A stretch of 64,000 nucleotides of DNA from Roseiarcus sp963751165 (GCA_963751165.1 CAVVTP010000026.1:1-64000), one strand, 5' to 3'. Counted from the first letter of the stretch, positions 1 through 8,481 are shown. Notes: generated from the sequence alone by a model not told the origin. A program made the numbers and translations.

Positions 1-121
1 CCTCGCCAACCTGCCATACCCGGCAAGGTGGTCTCTGTCATGGGATGCGGCCTCGATCGGCAACGAAAGGGTTTGCAGAAGCGTCAGACCTTGCTCCTAA
101 ACTGGCAAAAGGGAGATTGCT

Positions 122-400
122 ATGACAAAGCCTGAACAGGTTTTCACAGTGTATATGGATCAGAAAGCAATAGGTTCCTCGGAGATTGAAGAGCAGGCGT
201 TTGCTCGTGTCCGAACTGAGGCTAGAAAACACCGGGAGTCAGAGTTCAAGATTGAGAAGACTGAGACTGTTTTTGACTCGGTTACAGAACCTCGGGACAA
301 GCTATCCCTGCGTATGATCCGCAACCCAAGAAAGAACAATGCCATACATGCATCTATCCATAGGGGAGACTGGAAGGTGGGATGGGAAGATGGAGATTAA
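122..400 (+). CDS. Hypothetical protein, 92 aa
   Basis: Not recognised. The frame starts with ATG shortly after an AAAGGGAGA stretch that would serve as a ribosome binding site. The product is hydrophilic, rich in Lys, Arg and Glu, with no signal peptide or membrane segment, so it should be cytoplasmic. Residues 20-50 look helical. It stands alone in the low-GC accessory stretch, with no partner gene that hints at a role. It could be a small island-encoded protein. Confidence 0.45.
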   Translation: MTKPEQVFTVYMDQKAIGSSEIEEQAFARVRTEARKHRESEFKIEKTETVFDSVTEPRDKLSLRMIRNPRKNNAIHASIHRGDWKVGWEDGD

Positions 401-496
401 TCGTCGTGAAGTTCGTCAACAAGTGGACGGCTATTGGGCTCGGCCGCGAAAGAATGCTTTTGATGCTCTTGCCCGGGCCCGAACCGCGGATATTGG

Positions 497-769
497 TCAT
501 TGTTGCTTTTGAGTGTTAAGTTGTTCCTTCAGCTTTTCAATGGCCTGTCGCCGCTGCGATTCCTCGTCTTGTGTAGGTGTGGAGGGCGGAGTTTGACTTG
601 GAGTAAGTTGACTAGATTTATTAATGAATTGTCCAATCTGTTTACTTGGGCAACGTTGTGGCCACGGAAAGTGCCAAAGAGAATAGTGGTGGCAAGCAGC
701 GGCAGACGCTTCGTCTAATAAGGCTATGATGACTGCTGCTAAAATTGTCGCTCTTACTAGAGTATTCAT
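497..769 (-). CDS. Small secreted protein with paired cysteines
   Basis: The 90-aa product begins with a clear signal peptide: a hydrophobic core at about residues 7-18 followed by an ASAAA-type cleavage region. The mature protein starts with a Cys-His-His-Tyr stretch and has a second Cys about 14 residues later (WPQRC), which could form a disulfide. A Thr/Pro/Ser-rich linker and a Gln/Lys-rich helical tail follow. Small exported proteins with a similar CHxYSxWxxPxPQRC core occur in Rhizobiales accessory regions and phages, to my recollection; their function is unknown to me. No operon partner is present. Confidence 0.5.
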   Translation of the reverse strand: MNTLVRATILAAVIIALLDEASAAACHHYSLWHFPWPQRCPSKQIGQFINKSSQLTPSQTPPSTPTQDEESQRRQAIEKLKEQLNTQKQQ

Positions 770-1416
770 ATCCAGTTACCAAAAAACCAGACCGCAGTTT
801 CATTTGATATCATGCGAAGGAATTCTGACTTCTAGTGTTTGGTTGTGGTTTCGAATGGAAACTTACGGACCGAGGGGTGCGATTGGGCGGCGATTGGCAT
901 AAGAAAGTGGCCGGAGGGATCATCGATCAGGTACTGATGTGAGAGACTGAATTAGCGGGCAGAAGGCACTGGCAGAGCGGACTTTCAGTGGGACCAATAT
1001 TTCGGGGTTGGAGCGGGCTTGGAAGGTACGTCCGGCTGACGAACGAGGTTTCGGTGAAAATGCGAGGCACAGGCGGCTCGAAGCCCGTCGCTCTCACAAG
1101 AATACCGGTTTAACGCGGCAGAAAATTCCGACCGCAGCCCATTTGTGAACAATATTGGGACAGAATTTTGCCGGATGAAAGTTAAATTCTGCTAATGTTT
1201 TCGCCGTTGACCATCTTTTGATTGGAGCTTCGTCTAACCAGCTTTAATTGTTTATCCATCTACCCTCAAAAGGGGAACAAGCTTCAACCTTGCGGGCTGC
1301 AATTGAGATCGACGTGGCCGCCGGGCCGCCAGTGGTGCCATATTAGTTCAGCATTAATTAAATCGGCTAGGGCAATTAAATTCTCTTAATGACGCCTTCT
1401 TTTGGGGAGCGGGTCT
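770..1416. other. Non-coding gap, 647 nt
   Basis: No convincing gene, RNA or repeat was found here. The 1180-1400 part is AT-rich (several ATTAA/TTAAT tracts) and could hold promoters for nothing obvious, since the flanking gene at 1417-2457 points away to the left and ends here. Confidence 0.4.
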
Positions 1417-2457
1417 CTAGTTCTTATTGAATGTTCCGTCACCTCGGATTGCGAAACTCCCGGCAACCATATTGCCTTTGGGCGAGGGCATTTCAACTCC
1501 GAAATTTTCTCCAGCGTTGACTTTTGTCGGAAACCAGAGAGACCACACCACCTGATAATGCAGCGTTGTTTCCTCAGGCGATCCGCTTTGCACCGGGTCA
1601 GTACTCACCTTTGTTGAGTTGGGGTCCACTTCCCAAAGGAAGTCGCTCTTGTAGCTCAAACATTTAGCCGGGCAAAAATCTTTGGTCAGGAACTTGCCGT
1701 TTTCAAAATGGTACGTCACTTCGCCATTCCAAGTGACAACCTCTATCCCGAATCCGTTGATCGCCTTTCCATCCCACGACAGGGTGGTTTCCTGAGGACC
1801 TCGTGGCGTCTGGTGCTCTGAGCAGTTCTTGTTGACGGGAGAAAACCAAAGAATAGGTTCAAACTTCGGGATATTGTTTTGATCGGTAAGGAATATCGTA
1901 TAAAAATGCCCGCCATCATCCGTCACCCAATCAACTTGATATATGCGGTCGCTGTCTGTTACTCCGATTCTCCGGACGAGTCTTTCGACTTGAGAAAGAT
2001 ATTCATGAACGGCTGTCTCACTCCATCCAAGCTCGCCGGGATCGGCAATCTGCCTTTGCGAAACACATGGTTCGTTCGCTTCGCAATGTCGATTGAAAAC
2101 TATAAAATCCTTGAACACACGACCGTGCATATTTGGTATAACAGTATTGTGAATTATATCCTGAATTTTGTCATCGGCATTATCACTTTTAACAAAAACA
2201 ACCCTCTCTACATGCGTCGGATAACCTGTAAGAGGAATTAATTTGTTTAAGAACCCCTCTACGCTTGTGGCACTTTGCACTTTGATTGGTTTTCTTGACT
2301 TCATGTCGAAATTGAAATCAGGCTTCAGACCAGAGGTATTGGGCACCTTTGGCATCTCAGGTAGTGGTGATTGCTCTACATGGAAAGTCGAGGCATATAA
2401 AAAGAGCCCAACAACTGCAAAAACGACAACAATTGCGACGAGAATGAACCTGCCCAT
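1417..2457 (-). CDS. Hypothetical membrane-anchored protein, 346 aa
   Basis: Not recognised. A single hydrophobic segment at residues 4-22 (FILVAIVVVFAVVGLFLYAS) acts as a signal anchor and would place the rest of the protein in the periplasm. Five or so cysteines lie in the C-terminal half. Nothing resembles a known catalytic motif. Base composition is lower in GC than the genes beyond 3.2 kb, in line with acquired DNA. The ATG at 2457 gives the anchor directly at the N terminus, which supports this start. Confidence 0.5.
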   Translation of the reverse strand: MGRFILVAIVVVFAVVGLFLYASTFHVEQSPLPEMPKVPNTSGLKPDFNFDMKSRKPIKVQSATSVEGFLNKLIPLTGYPTHVERVVFVKSDNADDKIQDIIHNTVIPNMHGRVFKDFIVFNRHCEANEPCVSQRQIADPGELGWSETAVHEYLSQVERLVRRIGVTDSDRIYQVDWVTDDGGHFYTIFLTDQNNIPKFEPILWFSPVNKNCSEHQTPRGPQETTLSWDGKAINGFGIEVVTWNGEVTYHFENGKFLTKDFCPAKCLSYKSDFLWEVDPNSTKVSTDPVQSGSPEETTLHYQVVWSLWFPTKVNAGENFGVEMPSPKGNMVAGSFAIRGDGTFNKN

Positions 2458-3127
2458 CGAGGTGGTCCTAGGTCAATTACTCTCAAGTGTGGCGCAGCTA
2501 CGCGTGCTCTCGGCGACGATCACCGAGGCCGGTCACCCAAAGCCCGACGGTAGGCTTGCAGTCTCCTTTCCCAGACCATCTCGCCGGCCACGGCCAAATG
2601 CTCCGACCATGTCAGGGCGTGAGTTTACCCGAGATTTGCCGGATGGAGGCTTCTGGCGGACTGAGGTTGCCTCCGGTGGCGGCCTTTTGCAAGATAGAAG
2701 CGTCACGCGTGGATCAATATGCGCGGCCGGACTTACAGCGAAATTTCTGCTATCAAGACGAATGTGTCCCGTGGTTTTGGATGGAACGCGTAACAAATCG
2801 ATTTTCGAATTGGCAACCTCGGCCATCTGGAGAACACCATAGCGACCATGGCTAACGCCAAAGACTCGATTATTAGGTCGGGGCAGGTCGCAGCGCCTCG
2901 TTTTGGGGCCAAACAGAGCCCCTTCGGTGGGACCATTCTTCGAAAAGCCTTGCAATTCCACGCGAAGATTTGCAGTCCCACTTTCTCGTAAGCTTTTGAT
3001 ATTTCCTGATTTTTGCAGTCCCTTCCGGGAGCGCCCAGCGTATCGAACGGGGCCGTTCACGAAAACCGCAGACGGGACACGAACTGGACACCAGCTGTGA
3101 GTCTGCATGCTAAGCTTTTGATTTTAT
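2458..3127. other. Non-coding gap with short direct repeats
   Basis: Overlapping reading frames here lack any recognisable domain, so I call no gene. Two short repeats are visible near the tRNA. The 11-mer AAGCTTTTGAT occurs at 2990-3000 and again at 3112-3122, just before the tRNA 3' end. GCGCCCAGCG, the start of the tRNA 3' stem read on the plus strand, recurs at 3031-3040 followed by TCGAAC. TTTGCAGTCCC is also present twice (about 2969 and 3012). These may be relics of an attachment site. Confidence 0.35.
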
Positions 3128-3203
3128 TGGCGCGCCCAGCGGGACTCGAACCCGCGTTTTCGCCGTGAAAGGGCGACGTCCTGGACCGCTAGACGATGGG
3201 CGC
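3128..3203 (-). tRNA. tRNA-Glu (anticodon TTC)
   Basis: On the minus strand the 76 nt fold into a full cloverleaf. The acceptor stem GCGCCCA pairs with TGGGCGC, the anticodon loop is CTTTCAC with TTC in the middle, and the T arm is GCGGG-TTCGAGT-CCCGC. The discriminator G is followed by a genomically encoded CCA (3128-3130). It reads GAA/GAG codons. It borders the low-GC stretch on its 3' side, the usual orientation for tRNA-targeted integration. Confidence 0.95.
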
Positions 3204-3405
3204 TGGGCTGATTTAGCCGCGGACTCCGGGCGGCTGCGGAGCGCGCGGTTGCTATACGGGCCGTGGACCGGAGGCGCAAGGGGCGCGCGGTTTTTCCTCT
3301 AGGCGGACGGATTGTGAGCCTCTCGATTTGCCTCGTCTCTCTCTTGCGCGAACCGGCCATTCGGGCCAATTCTCGGCGGAAGCCGGGAATTGAGGGAAGG
3401 GCCTT

Positions 3406-4374
3406 ATGCGCGCTATTCGCATTCATGAGACGGGGGGACCGGAGGTCCTGAAATTCGATGAGGTCGAGCTGTCGAAGCCACGCAAGGGCGAGGTTCGTCT
3501 TCGCCAGCATGCGGTCGGCGTCAATTTCATCGACGTCTATCACCGGTCCGGCTTTTATCCGATGTCTTTGCCGTTCACGCCTGGCTCGGAGGGCGCAGGC
3601 GAAGTCGCCGAGGTTGGGCCGGGGGTCAAGGACTTCAAGTCGGGCGATCGGGTCGCCTATGCGGGGGCGAGCGGCGCCTATGCCGAGGAGCGCAACATCG
3701 AGGCGCGCTTCCTCATTAAGCTGCCACGCGCGATCTCCTTCGAAACGGGGGCCGCAATGATGCTCAAGGGTCTGACTGCGCAATATCTCCTGCGCCAGAC
3801 CTATCGGGTGAAGGAGGGCGACTGGATTCTGGTGCATGCGGCGGCCGGGGGCGTCGGGCAGATCCTCTGCCAATGGGGCCGGGCGCTCGGCGCGAAGGTG
3901 ATCGGAACCGTCGGCTCGCCGGAAAAGGCCAAGATCGCCAAGAAGGCCGGGGCGCACCACACGATCCTCTACCGCGAGGAGGACTTCGCCAAGCGCGTCG
4001 AGGAGATCACCAGGGGGCAGAAGTGCGCGGTCGTGTACGACGGCGTCGGCAAGGCGACTTTTCCGGCTTCGCTCGATTGCCTCAAGCCCTTTGGCATCTT
4101 CGCGAGCTTCGGCTCGGCCTCGGGAGGCATCGACGGCTTCGACCTCGGCCTGCTTGGTCGCAAGGGCTCGCTGTTCGCCACCCGGCCGACCTTGTTCACC
4201 TTCATCGCCGACCGGGCGCGCTACGAGAACATGGCGCGCGAGCTCATCCGTACGGTCGGGAATGGCGACGTGACCATCCGCATCGGCCGACGCCTGCCGC
4301 TCGCCCAGGCGGCGGAGGCGCACCGGGCGCTCGAAGCGCGCGAGACGACGGGCTCGGCCGTCCTCTTGCCTTGA
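3406..4374 (+). CDS. NADPH:quinone oxidoreductase (Zn-independent MDR family)
   Basis: The 322-aa product is full length for the quinone reductase branch of medium-chain dehydrogenases. The N-terminal GroES-like half has the family's VNFIDVYHRSG motif near residue 40. The nucleotide-binding half has HAAAGGVG at about 144-151, followed by KVIGTVGSPEKA, typical of NADPH binding. The cysteine zinc ligands of alcohol dehydrogenases are absent, as expected for Qor. It would reduce quinones in the cytoplasm by one- or two-electron transfer. The ATG at 3406 follows GAGGGAAGGG. It runs in the same direction as lepB, 130 nt downstream. Confidence 0.88.
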   Translation: MRAIRIHETGGPEVLKFDEVELSKPRKGEVRLRQHAVGVNFIDVYHRSGFYPMSLPFTPGSEGAGEVAEVGPGVKDFKSGDRVAYAGASGAYAEERNIEARFLIKLPRAISFETGAAMMLKGLTAQYLLRQTYRVKEGDWILVHAAAGGVGQILCQWGRALGAKVIGTVGSPEKAKIAKKAGAHHTILYREEDFAKRVEEITRGQKCAVVYDGVGKATFPASLDCLKPFGIFASFGSASGGIDGFDLGLLGRKGSLFATRPTLFTFIADRARYENMARELIRTVGNGDVTIRIGRRLPLAQAAEAHRALEARETTGSAVLLP

Positions 4375-4504
4375 GACGAGGGGCAGCCATCGTTCAGCCA
4401 AGTTCGAAGGCCATGAGCCCCGCGCTTGGCTCGGCCGGATTGCATCTGTATAGGAAGCGTCGCTGGCCGATCGCGTGAACATCAGGAAGGGCGTCGTGAC
4501 GCAG

Positions 4505-5308
4505 ATGAGCGAAAAGAGCGTGAAGCCAGCGGAAGCCGGCGCGACGCCCGTCAAGAAGGAAGAGGGCTGGTGGGAGACCGTCAAGGTCATTGTCGAGGCG
4601 TTGCTGATCGCGCTCGTCGTTCGCACGCTGCTCTTCCAGCCGTTCAACATTCCCTCGGGCTCGCTGGTACCGACGCTGCTCGTCGGCGACTACCTGTTCG
4701 TGTCGAAATACGCCTACGGCTATTCGCACTTCTCGCTGCCCGGCTTTCTCGATCTCGCCCCGCAGGCGATGCCCGGCCGCATCTTTGCCTCGCAGCCGAA
4801 ACGCGGTGACATCATCGTTTTCAAGCTGCCGAGCGACGGCCAGACCGACTATATCAAGCGGCTGATCGGCCTGCCGGGCGACAAGATCCAGGTCATTCAC
4901 GCCCGGCTCTTCATCAACGGCGTGGAGGCTCCGCGCGAGCAGATCGCGCCCTTTGCGACGGTCAACCATTTCGGGAAGCCGGAGGAAGCGCCGCAGTACA
5001 TCGAGACGCTGCCGAACGGCGTCAAGCATCGGATAATCCAGATCGACGGCGACGAAGGCACCTTCGACAACACCAAGGTCTACGAGGTGCCCCCGGGCCA
5101 TTACTTCATGATGGGCGACAACCGCGACAATTCGAGCGATTCGCGTCTTGCCGGTGATCAGGGCGGCGTCGGCTACGTGCCCTTCGTGAACCTGATCGGG
5201 CGCGCCGAGATCATCTTCTTCTCGATCCGCGAGGACACGCCCGCCTGGGAGATCTGGAAGTGGCCGTGGGACGTGCGCTGGGGCCGTATTTTTCAACGGG
5301 TGCGTTGA
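4505..5308 (+). CDS. lepB: Signal peptidase I
   Basis: This inner-membrane serine protease removes signal peptides from exported preproteins. One N-terminal transmembrane segment lies at about residues 27-44. The catalytic Ser53 sits in PSGSLVPTL (box B, with Leu where many enzymes have Met), and the general-base Lys118 sits in DYIKRLIGLPGD. Box E GDNRDNSSDSR follows. I chose the ATG at 4505 rather than an in-frame GTG at 4475 because it gives the usual short cytoplasmic leader and has an AGGAAGG upstream. In many alphaproteobacteria lepB is directly followed by rnc and era; here an IS110 element separates them. Confidence 0.93.
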   Translation: MSEKSVKPAEAGATPVKKEEGWWETVKVIVEALLIALVVRTLLFQPFNIPSGSLVPTLLVGDYLFVSKYAYGYSHFSLPGFLDLAPQAMPGRIFASQPKRGDIIVFKLPSDGQTDYIKRLIGLPGDKIQVIHARLFINGVEAPREQIAPFATVNHFGKPEEAPQYIETLPNGVKHRIIQIDGDEGTFDNTKVYEVPPGHYFMMGDNRDNSSDSRLAGDQGGVGYVPFVNLIGRAEIIFFSIREDTPAWEIWKWPWDVRWGRIFQRVR

Positions 5309-5311
5309 TGC

Positions 5312-5332
5312 CCTTCCCCACAACGTGGGGAA
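5312..5332 (+). terminator. Hairpin after lepB
   Basis: CTTCCCCAC pairs perfectly with GTGGGGAAG around a three-base loop directly after the lepB stop codon. No T tract follows, so this may be a weak terminator or a processing hairpin. Confidence 0.5.
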
Positions 5333-5496
5333 GCAACTGTATTGATCGGAGTAGCCCGGTGCTCGGCCGGGCTCAAGGCTGGCGCTTCGCGCCCCCGCCT
5401 CCGGCGGCTTCGGCCTTGACCCTGTCCGCTCACCGGGCATTTGGGCATTCAAGCGGTCGGCGCGATGCGCCGCCCGGCGGCCGCACGAGGGCCCGC

Positions 5497-6453
5497 TCAT
5501 GCCGCGGCCTGAGCCGGCGGGTTCCAGGGCTCGTCGCGCGCCAGCATCGTGTTCAGGATCACGATCAGCTTGCGCATGCAGGCGACGATGGCGACTTTAG
5601 GCTCTTTGCCTTTGGCGAGCAGGCGTCGATAATAGGCCTTGAGCACCGGATTGTGCTGAGTGGCGGCGCCCACGACCGCCATATAAAGGAGGTTGCGGAG
5701 CTTGCGCCGCCCGCCCCGGATGGAGCGCACGCCTTTGCGTTGGCCGCTGTCGTCGTCGTAGGGCGCCGCGCCGAGGAGGGCCGAGGCGGCCTCGTTGGGG
5801 ATGCTCCCGAGCTCAGGCAGCCAGGCGATCAACCCGGCGATGGTTTGATCGCCGAGCCCCGGCACGCCGTCGATGAGCTCGGCGCGACGCGCGAACGCCG
5901 GGTTCGCCTTGATTCTGGCGGCGATCGAGGCCTCGAGCTTGCGCATCTCGGCGCGCAGCGTCTTGGCGACCGCGGCGAGGGCCTCAACGACGATGGCAGG
6001 CGGCTGATGCTCGCGCTGCTGCTTGATCCGCTCCTGCACGTCTTTCAACGCTTCCCGGGCCTGAACCAGACGGGCGAGCTCCTCACGCGCGCGATCGTGC
6101 GGTTGGGCGCTGTCGTCGGGAAAGGCCTCGGCGAACCGGGCGATCGTCTCGGCGTCGATCGGATCGTTCTTGGCCAGCCGGCCGGCCGCCTTGGCGAAAT
6201 GGCGGACCCGCTTCGGATCGACGACCCGAACCGCGAGCCCGGCCGCGCGCAGGGTTTCCGCCCAGCTGCGCTCGTAACCGCCGCTCGCCTCCATCACCAC
6301 CCGGCCGACCCGGTTGGCTCGCAGCCACGCCACCAGCTTCGCTTCGCCCTCCGGAGTGCTCGGCGCCGACAGGCGCAGCCCCAGCGAATGAATGCAGGCG
6401 TCGACTTTGCTCTTCGCGACATCGAGGCCGACAATGCGCGTCTCTTGTGGCAT
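5497..6453 (-). CDS. IS110-family DEDD recombinase (transposase)
   Basis: The 318-aa enzyme catalyses IS110 excision and insertion. The N-terminal RuvC-like domain shows Asp11 (VGLDVAKSK), Glu55 (VVMEASGGYE), and Asp97 and Asp100 (KNDPID), the DEDD set. A coiled-coil stretch spans about residues 120-180. The C-terminal Transposase_20 domain contains GVPGLGDQT and AAPYDDDSGQRKG, whose serine is the expected nucleophile. I chose the ATG at 6453 because GGGAGTGGGAG lies immediately upstream; a GTG 42 nt further up is open but less plausible. The family is guided by a bridge RNA made from the element's own non-coding end. Confidence 0.93.
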   Translation of the reverse strand: MPQETRIVGLDVAKSKVDACIHSLGLRLSAPSTPEGEAKLVAWLRANRVGRVVMEASGGYERSWAETLRAAGLAVRVVDPKRVRHFAKAAGRLAKNDPIDAETIARFAEAFPDDSAQPHDRAREELARLVQAREALKDVQERIKQQREHQPPAIVVEALAAVAKTLRAEMRKLEASIAARIKANPAFARRAELIDGVPGLGDQTIAGLIAWLPELGSIPNEAASALLGAAPYDDDSGQRKGVRSIRGGRRKLRNLLYMAVVGAATQHNPVLKAYYRRLLAKGKEPKVAIVACMRKLIVILNTMLARDEPWNPPAQAAA

Positions 6454-6640
6454 ACTCCCACTCCCTTCCTTGCTCGTACGGGCTCTCACGCCCATGCAAC
6501 TGTTCGGGCTTATGGAAGACGCCGGACCTGTCCCTCGCTTCCCCGCAGCTTGATCCTGTGGTGTCTACGGGCTCAGGTCCGGCGACGGGCGGCTGCTTCG
6601 AACAGCCGCCCGTTCGCCAACTCTGGCACAATTCGCGGAC
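6454..6640 (-). ncRNA. Candidate IS110 bridge RNA
   Basis: Upstream of the recombinase, on the same strand, the sequence is strongly structured. A hairpin pairs 6585-6595 with 6603-6613 (11 bp, 7-nt loop). It is followed by a 10-bp stem pairing 6521-6530 with 6574-6583 that encloses about 43 nt. Two further short stems (GCCC/GGGC) lie at about 6483-6509. A 5' hairpin followed by larger stem-loops upstream of the recombinase is the arrangement reported for bridge RNAs of IS110 elements. The RNA ends, and which loops are target- and donor-binding, are not determined. Confidence 0.6.
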
Positions 6641-6642
6641 AC

Positions 6643-6773
6643 AAGGTGGCCCGAAGGGCCGGATGGGGTGCGGAAAGCAGGGTGAGATCATTGCAGGTCC
6701 CCGTTGACGCTCGTGCAACGCGCCCGGCGTAGCGGCAGCGGCCCACACCCCATCCGGCGCTCCGCGCCACCTT
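6643..6773. repeat. Large inverted repeat upstream of rnc
   Basis: Arms at 6643-6670 and 6746-6773 are inverted copies. AAGGTGGC pairs with GCCACCTT and GCCGGATGGGGTG pairs with CACCCCATCCGGC; a 7-nt unpaired block sits between these segments in each arm. The arms enclose about 75 nt. As RNA this would form a long hairpin in the rnc leader. It resembles an interspersed palindromic element more than a terminator. Confidence 0.7.
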
Positions 6774-6879
6774 CCCCAGCGGACCTGGGGACGGAAAGCG
6801 TCTCGCGACTCGGGGTGTGTAAGTGGGGTAGCAAGGGGGGAGGACATCCGCGTTCCGGGCAATTGCGGACGGCCGGTTC

Positions 6880-7569
6880 ATGAACAAACGCGTGAAGGCT
6901 GAATTTGCGGATCTCGAGGCGAGGCTCGGCTACCGCTTCAACGACCTGGATCTCGCTCACCTGGCGCTGACCCATCTCTCAGCCCAGGCGACGGGCGGAC
7001 GCTCGTATCAGCGGCTCGAGTTCCTCGGGGACCGGGTGCTCGGCGTCGTCGTCGCCGACTATCTCTATCGCTCCTTTCCGCATGCGACCGAAGGCGAACT
7101 CTCGATGCGGCTCGCGAAACTCGTTCGCCGCGAGACCTGCGCTGCGATCGCGGTCGAATGGGACGTCGGCCCGCATGTCGTGCTGGGCTTGGGCGAAGCG
7201 AGGGGCGGGGGCCGCAAGAAGGCGGCGATCCTGTCCGACGTGTGCGAATCGCTGATCGGCGCCGTCTATGTCGACGGCGGCTTTGAGGCGGCGCGGGCGC
7301 TCATCCTCCACTCCTGGGGCGGCCGGTTCACCGCCGACGCCTCGCCGGCGCGCGACGCCAAGACGGCGGTCCAGGAATGGGCGCAGGCCCGCTCGCTCGC
7401 CGCCCCGCGCTACGAGGAGGTCGCGCGCAGCGGGCCGGCGCACGCGCCTCAGTTTGTCATGCGCGTCGTGCTGTCGGGCTTCGAGCCGGAAAGAGGCGAA
7501 GCCAATTCGAAGCGCGCCGCCGAGCAGGCGGCCGCGCAGGCTTTTCTCGATCGGTGGGCGGAGACGTGA
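6880..7569 (+). CDS. rnc: Ribonuclease III
   Basis: This enzyme cleaves double-stranded RNA in rRNA and mRNA processing. The 229-aa protein has the family signature RLEFLGDRVLG at about residues 46-56, the downstream catalytic acidic motif DVCESLIGAVYVDGG, and a C-terminal double-stranded RNA-binding domain (from about 155) ending ANSKRAAEQAAAQAFL. The ATG at 6880 lacks a strong ribosome binding site. Its stop codon overlaps the GTG start of era by 4 nt, so the two are translationally coupled. Confidence 0.93.
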   Translation: MNKRVKAEFADLEARLGYRFNDLDLAHLALTHLSAQATGGRSYQRLEFLGDRVLGVVVADYLYRSFPHATEGELSMRLAKLVRRETCAAIAVEWDVGPHVVLGLGEARGGGRKKAAILSDVCESLIGAVYVDGGFEAARALILHSWGGRFTADASPARDAKTAVQEWAQARSLAAPRYEEVARSGPAHAPQFVMRVVLSGFEPERGEANSKRAAEQAAAQAFLDRWAET

Positions 7570-8480
7570 GCGCGACCCGCTGCGGCTTCGTCGCCCTCAT
7601 CGGCGCGCCGAACGCGGGCAAGTCGACGCTCATCAACGCCCTCGTCGGCGAAAAGGTGTCGATTGTCACGCGCAAGGCCCAGACGACGCGCTCGATCGTT
7701 CGGGGCGTGCTGACGCGGGGCGAGGCGCAAATCGTTTTCGTCGACACGCCCGGCCTGTTCGCGCCGAAACGGCGGCTCGACTGCGCGATGGTCGCCTCCG
7801 CCTGGGGCGCGGCGGCGGAAACGGACGCCCTGGCGCTCCTGATCGATGCGCGTAAGGAGGCGGCGGCGCCGACGCTGAGCGACGAGACCGCCGCGATCCT
7901 GACGACGCTGGCGGAACGCAAAAAGCCGAGGTTTTTGCTGCTCAACAAGATCGATCTCATTGAGCGCCCCAAGCTGCTCGCCCTCGCGGCGCGGCTCAAT
8001 GAGGCGCTCGCTTTCAATGAAACCTTCATGATCAGCGCCGCGACCGGCGACGGAATCGACCGGCTGGTCGAGCGCCTCGCCGCCATCTTGCCGGAAGGGC
8101 CCTGGCTCTATCCTGAGGACCAGATCACCGAATCGCCGGTCCGCGCGCTCGCCGCCGAGATCACGCGCGAGAAACTCACCGAGCGGCTACACGACGAATT
8201 GCCCTACCAGGCGACCGTCGAGACCGACAGCTGGAAGGATTTGCCCAATGGCGAGGCGCGCATCGAGCAGACCGTCTTCGTCACCCGGGAAAGCCACCGG
8301 AAGATCGTCATCGGCAAGGGCGGTCGCACGATCAAGGCGATCGGCTCGGCCGCGCGCAAGGACATCGCCGAGGCGCACGGGGCCAACGTCCATCTTTTCC
8401 TGCACGTGAAGGTGCGTGAGAACTGGCCCGACGACCCCGAGCGCTACCGGGCGATGGGGCTCGAGTTTCCAAAGAGATGA
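7566..8480 (+). CDS. era: GTPase Era
   Basis: Era binds the 3' end of 16S rRNA and checks 30S assembly. The 304-aa protein has G1 GAPNAGKST at residues 13-21, a TTR switch I, G3 DTPG, G4 NKID, and a C-terminal KH domain (VIGKGGRTIKAIG, about residues 240-255). I place the start at the GTG overlapping the rnc stop codon because it puts the G1 loop at the normal distance from the N terminus. In many relatives recO follows; here a hairpin and an IS1634 element follow instead. Confidence 0.93.
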   Translation: MSATRCGFVALIGAPNAGKSTLINALVGEKVSIVTRKAQTTRSIVRGVLTRGEAQIVFVDTPGLFAPKRRLDCAMVASAWGAAAETDALALLIDARKEAAAPTLSDETAAILTTLAERKKPRFLLLNKIDLIERPKLLALAARLNEALAFNETFMISAATGDGIDRLVERLAAILPEGPWLYPEDQITESPVRALAAEITREKLTERLHDELPYQATVETDSWKDLPNGEARIEQTVFVTRESHRKIVIGKGGRTIKAIGSAARKDIAEAHGANVHLFLHVKVRENWPDDPERYRAMGLEFPKR

Positions 8481-8481
8481 C

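Larger units (their letters stand above)
1..3127. other. Lower-GC accessory stretch next to tRNA-Glu
   Basis: This stretch is visibly richer in A and T than the rest of the window. It holds only three short or unrecognised genes and long non-coding gaps, and it stops at the 3' end of a tRNA-Glu gene. tRNA 3' ends are common integration sites, so a genomic island or decayed prophage edge is a reasonable inference. No integrase is visible here; the rest of the element would lie to the left of the window. Confidence 0.5.
5333..6640 (-). mobile_element. IS110-family insertion sequence (ends approximate)
   Basis: The element consists of a DEDD recombinase gene on the minus strand (5497-6453) and structured non-coding DNA upstream of it. 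IS110 elements lack clear inverted repeats and target duplications, so the ends cannot be fixed from one copy. I place them between the lepB hairpin and the inverted repeat at 6643. It splits the otherwise conserved lepB-rnc order without breaking either gene. Confidence 0.75.

Noticed and set aside
2533..3108. 191-codon minus-strand open frame near the tRNA
   Set aside because: Several overlapping frames of similar length exist on both strands and none shows a domain or a good ribosome binding site.
3124..4650. 508-codon minus-strand open frame opposite the quinone oxidoreductase and lepB
   Set aside because: Composition is that of an antisense frame in high-GC DNA (Arg/Ala-rich, no domain), and both plus-strand genes are clearly real.
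5260..6732. 490-codon plus-strand open frame opposite the IS110 recombinase
   Set aside because: It has no recognisable domain and is explained by codon bias of the recombinase gene on the other strand.
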